Shown here: one piece after another, positions 26,301 to 33,906 of the stretch
Layout: every line of letters starts with the position of its first letter
How positions within the stretch are numbered: the stretch's first letter is position 1
Assembly: GCA_017461605.1 (NCBI GenBank)
Contig: JAFTXN010000004.1
Location: 1 to 64,000, forward strand
Origin: Bacteroidaceae bacterium
GTDB taxonomy: Bacteria; Bacteroidota; Bacteroidia; Bacteroidales; Bacteroidaceae
Direction of reading: 5' to 3'
Length of the DNA: 64,000 nt
The notes under the pieces: model-generated
Told to the model about the DNA's origin: nothing
The model's database searches: none
What the model saw: the letters and a program-made list of their open reading frames with translations, nothing else
Translations under genes and position numbers: made by a program

Positions 26301-26793
26301 CGGCGGACGCTACACCAGCAGCAAGAGCATCGGCACTGCACGCCATCAGTTTGTGGCGACCATGCAGGAGGCTGCACCCTCACTGCAACACTATCTGGAC
26401 GGAGCACATCTGCGTGAAGTAGGCGCAACGGTCTACACCTTCGGCAACGTGCCCAATGTGAACGGCCTCTATCTCGGTGGTATCGTGTGCTCGGACAATG
26501 CCAACAAGTATCCCATGAGCGGCACCGTGCACTCCGTACAATTCTTCCCCGGAGTGCTGACCGCCGCACAGGTGAGCCGGATTTCCTACACCAACCTGGT
26601 GCCCACCTTCATCGACAACATAAATTCCGACAATGCTCCCTACATCACAGTGACGGGTGGCCGCATCGTATGCGCCGAACCCTACGATGTCTTTGACACC
26701 GCAGGCTGTCGCATGCAGACCGAAAGCATTCTCCCCCGAGGCATCTACATCGTTCGCACCACCTCCGGCACAGCTAAAATAGCCATTCGATAA
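23326..26793 (+). CDS. Secreted GH20 beta-N-acetylhexosaminidase, multidomain (1155 aa)
   Basis: Signal peptide at residues 1-23. GH20b N-domain (about 24-155) and GH20 catalytic barrel (about 160-480), opening with LRGYMHDVGRSFI and carrying the acid pair D291-E292 in YIHIGADEE, where the first residue after HIG is Ala rather than the commoner Gly. Cleaves terminal GlcNAc or GalNAc from glycoconjugates. A beta-sandwich insertion (480-670), a helical FIVAR-like stretch (about 680-755), a trefoil-like module (about 760-905) shared with the next gene, a LamG-like domain (about 920-1090) and a weak sorting-tail ending (DTAGCRMQTESILPRGIYIV) follow. It is 33 bp upstream of the SGNH gene, so an operon. 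Confidence 0.9.
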   Translation: MRKTFLSLATVALLALAPSAEAKIVHLLPKPQQLTASDATPFALGRPVRVDDATGNTALLRFLKETGCTVDKGATAVIKVALVDKVDGAYDYALAGFPAEGYRMTVSANEISIEALTETGVIRAAQTLTQLAEGYDGTAAIEALEMTDWPAFKLRGYMHDVGRSFIEFETLKKHIDLLSRFKVNVFHFHLTENQAWRFEVKKYPQLTATSSMTRFAGKYYTQEQCTELEAYAAERGVIVIPEIDMPGHSQAFKTAMGHSMQTDQGVEELKNILEEVAAVFSRAPYIHIGADEETISYPDFLKIMTDKVHSLGKKVVVWNPIRGVSISKDAGFDMTQMWSTAGTKIAGIPNIDCRYNYTNHFDVFADLVGIYKSSIYYQDKGSAEVAGTISAYWNDRKTPTEEDIVKQNNMYANVLASAERAWIGGGEQYIEQGGTTLPNSGKIYDEFVDWETRFLFHKAHSLKNEPIPYVKQTHIRWRITDAFPNGGNASLQLPPETEGLKDSYTYNNNTYGTGMATGGGIYLRHTWGSTIPTYFSNPQEGTTAYAWTYIYSPVEQTAGALIEFQNYGRSEKDAAPNAGKWDRRGSRIWLNDAELLPPTWKNSGKSINNEVDLLNENFTARDPERITLKKGWNKVFIKLPNNPNGLRLNKWAFTFVVTDIEGKNALDGLIYSPNKCMDEAAEQVAATLSELKKLRSSVVGSNPGYYPESCAATLDAVIEEIEATLQDEMSKEERDAQQARLAEARAEFVAYYPTQDINQPWVSTEAESFFYYMNTPLREGRYPTAKGAGADIVGEKNTSEAAAWKFVQRSNGSYDIVNYSDGTYISPASSNNTALRTQTARPTAGWTIKPADEPGYVIITSGSAQFNQTNNSTLGYKVYNWGSGTNTNDTGCKYKIMPADDLPEHPEEVELPEPLLVLTDLTFDGTSPFRIPDAQAAPVLRASSVTVAVDFTLTNNSREMALVGSSNSDAAEEFVCFNVASANNIGVRYNNSGGRYTSSKSIGTARHQFVATMQEAAPSLQHYLDGAHLREVGATVYTFGNVPNVNGLYLGGIVCSDNANKYPMSGTVHSVQFFPGVLTAAQVSRISYTNLVPTFIDNINSDNAPYITVTGGRIVCAEPYDVFDTAGCRMQTESILPRGIYIVRTTSGTAKIAIR

Positions 26794-26826
26794 TTCTTAA
26801 TTTAATCATATAAAAACACATCTGCA

Positions 26827-29652
26827 ATGAAAAACAGACTACTAACTCTCTTGACCATTCTGCTCTGTATCGGCAGCATTGCCCATGCGGACCTGCCTTT
26901 TCGCAACCACCGTTACGATGGTTTCAAGGTGCTGAAGGTAAACTCGGAAAGCATCGTGTTCATCGGCAACAGCATCACCAACATGCACGAGTGGTGGGAG
27001 GCGTTCGACAATCCCAACATCGTCAATCGCGGAGTGAGCGGTGCCGTTTCAGACGAGGCTCTGGCCAACTTGGAATCCGTTCTCGAAGGAAAGCCGGCCA
27101 AGATATTTCTTATGATAGGCACCAACGACCTCGGCACATCGGGCATGGATTATCCCAAATACCCTTTCCGTAATTTCAAGAAGATGATGGAACGCATCAA
27201 GCAGGAATCGCCCACCACAGAAGTGTATGTACAGAGCGTGCTACCCGTCTCGGCATCCGACAAACGCGATCATCAGGAAATCAAAGCGCTGAACGAATTG
27301 ATGAAAAGCTATTGCGAAACACACGACATCACTTACGTGGATTTGCACAGCCTGATGGTGACTTCCGGAACCACTAATATCAATCCCAACCACACGCTGG
27401 ACGGACTGCACCTGCTGGCCAGCGGCTACCGAGTGTGGTGCAAAGCCATTGCTCCCTATGTTGGCAGTGAGTGCGTGTATCCCGACAATGCTACGAACCA
27501 AACAGCCGGTCTGGGTGGCAGTTACGGAATGCGTGCCAGCTATTTTGGTATGCTTCCGGTGCGTGAAGGCGATGTGCTGATGATTGGCGACGAAATGATA
27601 CACGGCGGCGAATGGCACGAACTGCTCTCCTGTGCCCGAGTGAAGAGTCGCGGCAGCGGTTGGGGCTTTGCCGGACCCGACATCAACACTGTGAAAAATC
27701 AGTTGTCCGTCATACTGAAAGGCAGAAGCGACAACGCCGAACCCGAGAAGATTTTCCTCTACACAGGAGCGGCTGATGCATGCGGCAGCACCGACCTCAC
27801 GACACTCCAAACGCGTTACCGCTCCCTGGTGGACGAGACGCGCCGTCTGGCACCTACCGCCACCATCTATCTGCAAGCCATTCTGCCTACGGCCAACAGC
27901 ACCACCAACACCGACCGCGTGGTACCTCTGAACACCTACTTCGAGGAGCTGGCTGCCGAGATGGAGAATGTGGAATACGTCGACCAATACACACCTTTCG
28001 TCAAGGGAGGCGTGGCCAACAGCGACTACTTCAGCGGAAACTATCTCTATGGCAAGGGATACGCCAAGCTCTCACAAATCATTGCCCCCCTCATCGGCGA
28101 TGATGCCACTCCCATCAGCGACGATGAGGCCACCCTGCGCCATGCCACCTTCGGCTTGCGCACAGCGCTGATGCAAGCTGTGGTTTCGGCCGAAAGCATC
28201 GAGCTGGGCACGAAGGCCGGACAGTATCCTGCTGAAGCTGCCGGCGACCTGCAAAGTGCCATCGAGGCTGCCAACAGCGTCCTGGCGAAAAGTGGTGCCG
28301 ACGAGGCCGAAGTCGAGAACGCCACCGCGGCACTCAGCACTGCGCTGAACAAGTTGCTCCCCTCCATCAACCAACCCACGGCAAGCACCGAGGACGCTGC
28401 CGCATGGTATCAGGTAGTAGCCACCCTGCGCGGCAATCGCTATCTCACTTCATCCGGAAGCGGCCAGGGGCTGACCGGTGAGGAGCAAAACAACTTGGCG
28501 AAAAGCATGTGGCGATTTGAAAAACGCACGGACGGAACGTGGAACATCATCAATCGCAAGGATGGTTCGTACATCAGCCCCACAGCTTCCTACAACACGC
28601 AGGTGAAGACTTCGACCAAAGCACCGTCAAAGGGCTGGACGCTCGACTACGCCTCCACCCCCGGCCTATACATCATCAAGAGCGGCACGGTGCAACTCAA
28701 CCAGACACAGGCCGGACTTTCCTACCAAATCTACAACTGGAGCGCCGGCCAGAGCGGTACCGACCGTACCGACTCGGGCTGTCAGTTTGCCCTGATTGAA
28801 ACCACCGAAGAGCCTGAAGCCGAACCCGACCCGCTCGAAACCGGTTGGTACACCTTCAGCGTAGCCTCGGGCGATGCTACCATGAACGGCTACATCGCTG
28901 CCGGCACACATCACATCCTCAACGCCGAGCGCGAATACCGCCAGACGGCAGCCAACTACTACCCCCTGCGCATCGGTGCACCCGATGCCGAACGTCCGGC
29001 ACTGGGATGGGTGTACCTCACATCGGGCAACGGAAAATTTCGCGTGCAGGCACTGAACGGGCACACCCTCAACGAGAATTGCACCTCCTCACGCAGCCTC
29101 ACCCACACCCCGACCGGCATCACGCCAAAGGGCGGCACGGAGGTGAGCATCGACAAGTGGAGCTGCTACAGTCCGGCCGACGGAACCGAAGCGCCTTACG
29201 TGGGAAAGATGAGCAACTCGAACAACACCTTCAACTATAGCCGCGTGAGCGAAGAAGCCCTGGCAGCACTCGACCACTATGTGGTGGAAATCACAGGTGC
29301 GGCCAACGCTTCCGAGATAGGCAACGACGCCACACTGACCTGCCTCCGCGACGACTGCGCCGGCATTCCGCGCGTATTCAACAACGGACACCTGTTCTTC
29401 CCGGCCGGAACGCCCATCTCGGCCACCGACTTCACAGCCTCCGAACAGGCCGACCTCTATCCCTCCATCGCTATCGAGAAGGGCAAAATCAAGCTTACCT
29501 ATTCGGACGAGCCACCCACAGAAGTGAGCATCGGGCATATCGAAACCACCTCGGCCACGCAAGCCGTCTACCACGACCTCAGCGGCCGCCGCACCGAGGC
29601 CAAAGCACCCGGCATCTACATCCGAAACGGACAGAAGGTGTGGGTGAAATAA
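26827..29652 (+). CDS. Secreted double-SGNH esterase with degenerate second domain (941 aa)
   Basis: Signal peptide at residues 1-21. First SGNH hydrolase domain at about 35-215 has all blocks: S49 in VFIGNSITN, G in NRGVSGAVS, N in IGTNDL, and D192/H195 in LDGLHLL. The second SGNH-like domain (about 245-430) has E256 where the serine should be (MIGDEMI), TGAADA in place of GTND and no D-x-x-H, so it is probably inactive. A FIVAR-like helical region (about 440-515), a trefoil-like module matching the GH20 gene upstream (about 520-660), a further beta domain and the tail YHDLSGRRTEAKAPGIYIRN follow. Likely removes acyl groups, perhaps O-acetyl from sialic acid or mucin sugars, working with the GH20 enzyme. 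The substrate is inferred. Confidence 0.85.
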   Translation: MKNRLLTLLTILLCIGSIAHADLPFRNHRYDGFKVLKVNSESIVFIGNSITNMHEWWEAFDNPNIVNRGVSGAVSDEALANLESVLEGKPAKIFLMIGTNDLGTSGMDYPKYPFRNFKKMMERIKQESPTTEVYVQSVLPVSASDKRDHQEIKALNELMKSYCETHDITYVDLHSLMVTSGTTNINPNHTLDGLHLLASGYRVWCKAIAPYVGSECVYPDNATNQTAGLGGSYGMRASYFGMLPVREGDVLMIGDEMIHGGEWHELLSCARVKSRGSGWGFAGPDINTVKNQLSVILKGRSDNAEPEKIFLYTGAADACGSTDLTTLQTRYRSLVDETRRLAPTATIYLQAILPTANSTTNTDRVVPLNTYFEELAAEMENVEYVDQYTPFVKGGVANSDYFSGNYLYGKGYAKLSQIIAPLIGDDATPISDDEATLRHATFGLRTALMQAVVSAESIELGTKAGQYPAEAAGDLQSAIEAANSVLAKSGADEAEVENATAALSTALNKLLPSINQPTASTEDAAAWYQVVATLRGNRYLTSSGSGQGLTGEEQNNLAKSMWRFEKRTDGTWNIINRKDGSYISPTASYNTQVKTSTKAPSKGWTLDYASTPGLYIIKSGTVQLNQTQAGLSYQIYNWSAGQSGTDRTDSGCQFALIETTEEPEAEPDPLETGWYTFSVASGDATMNGYIAAGTHHILNAEREYRQTAANYYPLRIGAPDAERPALGWVYLTSGNGKFRVQALNGHTLNENCTSSRSLTHTPTGITPKGGTEVSIDKWSCYSPADGTEAPYVGKMSNSNNTFNYSRVSEEALAALDHYVVEITGAANASEIGNDATLTCLRDDCAGIPRVFNNGHLFFPAGTPISATDFTASEQADLYPSIAIEKGKIKLTYSDEPPTEVSIGHIETTSATQAVYHDLSGRRTEAKAPGIYIRNGQKVWVK

Positions 29653-29685
29653 CCCCTCCCTCCGCCCATCACACACTCCCCATTC

Positions 29686-29727
29686 AAGCCTGCCGACACG
29701 CCTCCCGAGGATGTCGGCAGGCTTTTT
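29686..29727 (+). terminator. Terminator of the GH20/SGNH operon
   Basis: AAGCCTGCCGACA (29686-29698) pairs with TGTCGGCAGGCTT (29712-29724), followed by TTTTT. Strong intrinsic terminator 33 bp past the stop. Confidence 0.92.
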
Positions 29728-29822
29728 GTGTATGTCAAAGCGGCTTCCACACCATCGTCTCCTCCCTCCCGAGCATCGCCCGAAGCACTCCGACAAGCGT
29801 GCTCAGGGCATTTGGCATCTCC

Positions 29823-29882
29823 CTGCAAGCACTGCAAGTTTGTTATCACTACGATGATAAATCCTTATCACTGTAATGATAA
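29823..29882. repeat. 21-22 bp phased palindrome array, locus C
   Basis: Three palindromes are CTGCAAGCACTGCA (centre 29830), TTATCACTACGATGATAA (29843-29860, centre 29851.5) and TTATCACTGTAATGATAA (29865-29882, centre 29873.5). Spacing is 21.5 and 22 bp. The last two have TTATCA/TGATAA arms, unlike other loci. About 190 bp upstream of the MATE gene. Confidence 0.8.
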
Positions 29883-30039
29883 TTGTATGAGAGTGCTTCT
29901 CGACACCTCCTACGGTGCCTCTCGGAAGCCCCTTTCTGCCCTGTCGGAAACACGGATATCCGCTGCAGGTTTGCCGCAAAAGCACAAAAAAAATGCGCAA
30001 AGTGCCCTCACGGCTTCCTGCGCATAGGATGCTTTTTCG

Positions 30040-30047
30040 TACATTTG
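30040..30047 (+). promoter_or_regulatory. -7 element of the MATE operon
   Basis: TACATTTG fits TAnnTTTG. The start would be near 30053, leaving a leader of about 17 nt to ATG 30071 and supporting that start over the earlier in-frame ATG at 29915. Confidence 0.55.
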
Positions 30048-30070
30048 TCCACAGAATAGCAAAATGCCTT

Positions 30071-31456
30071 ATGGAAGAAACGGCAAAATTCAACGAATTG
30101 GGCGAAAAGCCTGTGGGAAAACTGCTGATGCAGTATGCCATCCCGGCCATTGTGGCCATGGCAGCCTCCTCAGTATATCACATCATCGACGGCATATTTA
30201 TCGGACAGGGCGTCGGGCCTGAAGCCATCATGGGGCTTGCCCTGACCGGCCCCGTCATGTCGCTGACCGCCGCCTTTGGGGCCATGGTGGGCGTCGGAGC
30301 AAGCACGCTGATGTCGGTGCGACTCGGACAGCGCGACTACGACACCGCGCAACGCATCCTGGGCAACGTGGTGCTGATGAACGTAGTGATGGGACTCGCA
30401 CTGGGATGCGTGTTGCTCGTCTTCCTTGAGCCAATCATGCGCTTCTTTGGCGCAAGCGACGCTACGCTGCCCTACGCTTGCGAGTTCATGACCGTGATTT
30501 TGGCCGGCAACGTCGTGACACACCTCTACCTGGGCCTGAACTCCCTGCTGCGGTCCACCAACCGCCCCAAGCTGGCCATGTATTCCACCTTCGGCACCGT
30601 AATACTCAACTGCCTGCTGGCACCGCTCTTCATCTTTGTCTTCGATTGGGGCATCCGAGGCGCAGCCCTGGCCACGGTGCTCTCGCAGTTCGTCATGCTG
30701 TTGTGGCAACTGAAACTCTTCTCCCGAAAGAGCGACCTGGTGCATCTGTCGCGCTCCACCCTACGCTTGGAGCAACGCATCGTGTCCGAATCGCTCGTCA
30801 TCGGACTCCCGTCTTTCCTCATGAACCTCTGTGCCTGTCTCGTGGCAGTGATCTTCACGCGCAGCATGTCAGGATACGGCGGCGACGTAGCCGTGGGTTC
30901 CTACGGCATTACCCACCGTTTGGTCCTCTTTATCGTGCTCGTGGTCATCGGGCTCAACCAAGGCATGCAGCCCATCGCCGGTTTCAACTTCGGAGCCCAA
31001 AAGTTCGACAGGCTCATCTCCGTTCTGAAACTCACGATGATATTTGCGAGCATCATCACCACCACCGGCTTCCTGGTATGTATCATTTTTGCCGAGCCAT
31101 GCGTCGCGCTGTTTGCCAAGAGCTCGCCCGAACTCATTGCAGAGGCAAGTCGCGGCCTGCGCATCGCAGTGCTGGTGTTCCCCTTCGTAGGCATACAGAT
31201 GGTGAGCACCACCTTCTTCCAGAGCATCGGCTATGCCGGCAAGAGCATCTTCCTCTCGCTGACCCGCCAGCTCATCTTCCTGCTCCCGGCGGTGCTCATC
31301 CTCCCCCACTTCTTCAGCGACCCCGTGCTGGGTGTGTGGTACGCCATGCCCCTGTCCGACGCCGCTGCCACGCTGTTGGCCATCGGTCTGCTGAGCGTGG
31401 AAATCCGTAAGTTCAAGCAAAGAAATGCCGACACGGCCACCGGCCTTCAGTCATAA
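30071..31456 (+). CDS. MATE-family efflux transporter (461 aa)
   Basis: Twelve-helix multidrug or metabolite exporter of the MATE/DinF superfamily in the inner membrane. It starts MEETAKFNELGEKPVGKLLM, the usual Bacteroidetes opening. Two related halves of six helices begin near residues 15 and 240. Conserved signatures include YHIIDGIFIGQGVGPEAIMG and the matching second-half GLNQGMQPIAGFNFGA. Length is normal. Driven by H+ or Na+, substrate unknown. Followed at 19 bp by a cytidylate-kinase-like gene, an arrangement I recall from other Bacteroidales. Confidence 0.92.
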   Translation: MEETAKFNELGEKPVGKLLMQYAIPAIVAMAASSVYHIIDGIFIGQGVGPEAIMGLALTGPVMSLTAAFGAMVGVGASTLMSVRLGQRDYDTAQRILGNVVLMNVVMGLALGCVLLVFLEPIMRFFGASDATLPYACEFMTVILAGNVVTHLYLGLNSLLRSTNRPKLAMYSTFGTVILNCLLAPLFIFVFDWGIRGAALATVLSQFVMLLWQLKLFSRKSDLVHLSRSTLRLEQRIVSESLVIGLPSFLMNLCACLVAVIFTRSMSGYGGDVAVGSYGITHRLVLFIVLVVIGLNQGMQPIAGFNFGAQKFDRLISVLKLTMIFASIITTTGFLVCIIFAEPCVALFAKSSPELIAEASRGLRIAVLVFPFVGIQMVSTTFFQSIGYAGKSIFLSLTRQLIFLLPAVLILPHFFSDPVLGVWYAMPLSDAAATLLAIGLLSVEIRKFKQRNADTATGLQS

Positions 31457-31475
31457 CCCTCTCAAACATTTCACC

Positions 31476-32150
31476 ATGACACCCAACGATTTCTCTCCCC
31501 GGTCGAGCGCCATCTCCCTGCAGGACAGCTCCTTCGTTATCAACATCGGCCGACAGCTGGGCAGCGGCGGCAGAGCCATCGGTCGCTTGCTGGCTTCTGC
31601 CCTCGGTATGGACTATTTTGACAAGGAAATTCTGAAAATAGCAGCACGCGAGAGCGGATTTTGCCCCGAAATCTTTGCACGCACCGATGAGCACAAAGGT
31701 TTCTTCCGAAGCATGATGAGCAGCGTCACGCCCTATTTCGGACAAGGTGGCGACTATTCGTGCAACCAGATCAGCGAAGAATCGCTGTTCCGCTGGCAAG
31801 CCGAAGCCATCCGCAAGGCTGCCGCCGAACGTCCGTGTGTGTTCATCGGACGCTGCGCCGACTACATCTTGCGTGACCACCCACGCTGCATCAACGTCTT
31901 CGTGGCGGCCGATGCCGAGGATCGCATCCGGCGCATCGCCGAAGCCGAGCAGGTAGACGAAAAAGCCGCACACCGCATGATGGAGCAGGGCGACAAGGCA
32001 CGCGCCGACTATTATAATTTCTATAGTTCGCAACGCTGGGGCGCTGCCACTACTTACCATCTGTGCATCAACTCTTCGCAACTCGGCATAGAGGGTACGG
32101 CAGAATTTATCAAGGACTTCGCCATTCGCACACTGCATCTCGAACAATGA
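31476..32150 (+). CDS. Cytidylate-kinase-like P-loop protein (224 aa)
   Basis: ATG 31476. The phosphate-binding segment IGRQLGSGGRAIGRLLA replaces the classical GxxGxGK(S/T) loop, as in the 'cytidylate kinase-like' (Cytidylate_kin2) family. A central region 'YSCNQISEESLFRWQAEAIRKAAAERPCVFIGRCADYIL' holds the conserved GR-C-AD. An arginine-rich lid (AEDRIRRIAEAE) and a C-terminal 'CINSSQLGIEGTAEFI' follow. Nucleoside-monophosphate kinase activity is inferred from the fold only, and the real substrate is unknown. Its stop overlaps the next start by four bases (ATGA). Confidence 0.85.
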   Translation: MTPNDFSPRSSAISLQDSSFVINIGRQLGSGGRAIGRLLASALGMDYFDKEILKIAARESGFCPEIFARTDEHKGFFRSMMSSVTPYFGQGGDYSCNQISEESLFRWQAEAIRKAAAERPCVFIGRCADYILRDHPRCINVFVAADAEDRIRRIAEAEQVDEKAAHRMMEQGDKARADYYNFYSSQRWGAATTYHLCINSSQLGIEGTAEFIKDFAIRTLHLEQ

Positions 32151-32650
32151 AACGCATCGGACTGATTTCGGACACGCACGGCTACTGGGACGACCGCTAT
32201 GCCAAGCACTTTGCCGAGTGCGACGAGATATGGCACGCCGGCGATATCGGCAGCATGGAACTGGCCGAACGGCTCTCGGACATTGCTCAGTTGCGAGCCG
32301 TATGCGGCAACTGTGACGGCGGAGACCTGCGACGGCTCTACCCCACCCTGCTGCGTTTTCGCTGCGAGGATGCCGACATTCTCATCAAGCACATCGGAGG
32401 CTATCCGGGCAACTACGACCGCTCCATACGCGGCACACTCTTCGTCCGACCGCCTCAACTCTTCATCAGCGGGCATTCGCACATTCTGAAAGTGATGTAC
32501 GACAAAACGCTGGACTGTCTGCACATCAATCCGGGCGCAGCAGGACTGCAAGGGTGGCAGAAGAAGCGCACGTTGGTGCGGTTCAAGGTGGACGGACGCG
32601 AGTTTAAGGACTTAGAGATTATCGAACTGGGAACACGCGGCGAGCGCTGA
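32147..32650 (+). CDS. YfcE/MJ0936-type metallophosphoesterase (167 aa)
   Basis: Small calcineurin-like phosphodiesterase. Metal ligands: D9 and H11 in LISDTHGY, D-in-HAGDIGS, N in VCGNCDG (the usual NHD replaced by NCD), and GHSHI with a late H-I-N-P-G-A. The family hydrolyses artificial phosphodiesters or cyclic nucleotides, and the cellular substrate is unknown. Translationally coupled to the kinase-like gene (ATGA overlap). Last gene of the three-gene unit. Confidence 0.88.
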   Translation: MKRIGLISDTHGYWDDRYAKHFAECDEIWHAGDIGSMELAERLSDIAQLRAVCGNCDGGDLRRLYPTLLRFRCEDADILIKHIGGYPGNYDRSIRGTLFVRPPQLFISGHSHILKVMYDKTLDCLHINPGAAGLQGWQKKRTLVRFKVDGREFKDLEIIELGTRGER

Positions 32651-32677
32651 ATGTTCGGCTCCCATTCCGGAGAAATC

Positions 32678-32732
32678 TACACGGCGTTTAGAAAATCCTG
32701 CAAGCACTGCAGAAAATTCTAAACGCCGTGTA
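32678..32732. repeat. 55-nt inverted repeat with phased cores, locus D
   Basis: Arms of 25 bp (32678-32702 and 32708-32732) pair at 22 positions around AGCAC. The outer arm contains ACACGGCGTTTAG and its complement. Near-palindromic cores ACGGCGT (centre 32684), AAGCACT (32705) and ACGCCGT (32726) are exactly 21 bp apart, so this fits the phased array family. It lies between convergent genes, 27 bp past the phosphoesterase stop. Confidence 0.85.
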
Positions 32733-32792
32733 AACTTTTGCACTTCCCGAGCACATTTTCCCGGCAAAGTGTCAGCAGACTCTGCATACAAC

Positions 32793-32879
32793 AAAGCCCC
32801 CTCCCAACGCACTCTCACGAGCAGGACTCACCTTTCGGACCGAGTTTCCTTCGCAAAGAGTATGTTGGGAGGGGGCTTT
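32793..32879. terminator. Bidirectional long-loop terminator between convergent genes
   Basis: AAAGCCCCCTCCCAAC (32793-32808) and GTTGGGAGGGGGCTTT (32864-32879) are perfect 16-bp arms with a 55-nt loop that holds a smaller ACTCT/AGAGT stem. T-runs or A-runs flank both sides, so it can serve the phosphoesterase (+) and menA (-). Confidence 0.85.
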
Positions 32880-32907
32880 TGTTTATCTTATCGAGATTAT
32901 CAATTCA

Positions 32908-33894
32908 TCAGAGGTCCCACGGCATCTGCTCAGCCACTAGGGCCAGGATGCAGAGTGCGGCAAACGTCAGCATGTTGCGCGAGGTAAATCCCAGGACTCG
33001 GTTCAACTCACGGCCACTGCCTATCTGCACCATTTTACGCCAGGTGAGGTAATGCGGCAACACATAGAAGAGTGGCAGCACCGCCATCCACATGTGTCCG
33101 TAGAGCGCGAGCATGGCTGCCGCAAGGTATCCCAAGACTCCCTGCAGCAGGTAGAAATAACGGCCAAAGGGTTCGCCCAGCACCACGATGAGAGTTCGCT
33201 TGCCGGCACGACGGTCGTTGTCGCGGTCGCGGTAGTTATTCAGCACCAACAGTGTGTCGGTCACCAATCCGCAAGCAGCAGCCAGCCACCACACTTCGGG
33301 GGAGAAACCGCCGGCTTGCACGTAGTAAGTGCCACACACCGGCACGATGCCGAAGAACAGCCACACCAGGACATCACCCAGCCCGCAGTAGCTCAGCAGC
33401 GTGGTGTAGAGGAATGCAAACAGCACACAGGCTGCGCCTACCAGTGAGAGCCACAGCACCACTTCGGTGGCCGAATGTCGGGCTGCGGCTTGCTCGAAAG
33501 CCAACGCCACAATGCCGATGCCAACAATGCCTGCCAATATCAGTGCCACCACGATGCCTACCTGCATGGCGCGGGGCGAAATCCATCCCTGCGCACAAGC
33601 TCGCTCCGGCCCCAGTCGGTCGGCTCCATCGGTACCTTTGCGAAAATCAAACAGGTCGTTGATGAAGTTGGCAGCCACCTGCATGAAGATGGCAAAGGCC
33701 ACACAGAGCAGTGCCGGCACAAGCGAAAACCTGTCGTGAGCAAAAGCCAATGCCGACGCCGTGCATACGGGGATGAGGGCAGCCGAGAGCGTTTTGGGAC
33801 GTGCAGCCAGCCACCAAGCCCTTACGGAGTTGATTTTCACAGATACAACACCGCCCCCCACACAGCGTTCGGCCATTTGCTCAGAGTGCTTCAT
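32908..33894 (-). CDS. menA: 1,4-dihydroxy-2-naphthoate polyprenyltransferase (328 aa)
   Basis: UbiA-superfamily membrane enzyme that prenylates DHNA to demethylmenaquinone. Eight or nine transmembrane helices. The first Asp-rich motif is NFINDLFDFRKGTDGADR (about residues 77-94) and the second is the NNYRDRDNDRRAGKRT block (about 205). N-terminal W-x-x-A-ARPKTL is the family signature. An in-frame ATG or GTG somewhat downstream of 33894 is possible because the first 20 residues are atypical. It starts 12 bp after the stop of the GH20 gene, so it may be read from that promoter. Confidence 0.92.
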   Translation of the reverse strand: MKHSEQMAERCVGGGVVSVKINSVRAWWLAARPKTLSAALIPVCTASALAFAHDRFSLVPALLCVAFAIFMQVAANFINDLFDFRKGTDGADRLGPERACAQGWISPRAMQVGIVVALILAGIVGIGIVALAFEQAAARHSATEVVLWLSLVGAACVLFAFLYTTLLSYCGLGDVLVWLFFGIVPVCGTYYVQAGGFSPEVWWLAAACGLVTDTLLVLNNYRDRDNDRRAGKRTLIVVLGEPFGRYFYLLQGVLGYLAAAMLALYGHMWMAVLPLFYVLPHYLTWRKMVQIGSGRELNRVLGFTSRNMLTFAALCILALVAEQMPWDL

Positions 33895-33906
33895 GACAAT
33901 TCGTTA

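Noticed and set aside
25081-26346. 421-residue open frame on the minus strand
   Set aside because: Antisense to the GH20 gene at 23326-26793, no recognisable domain.
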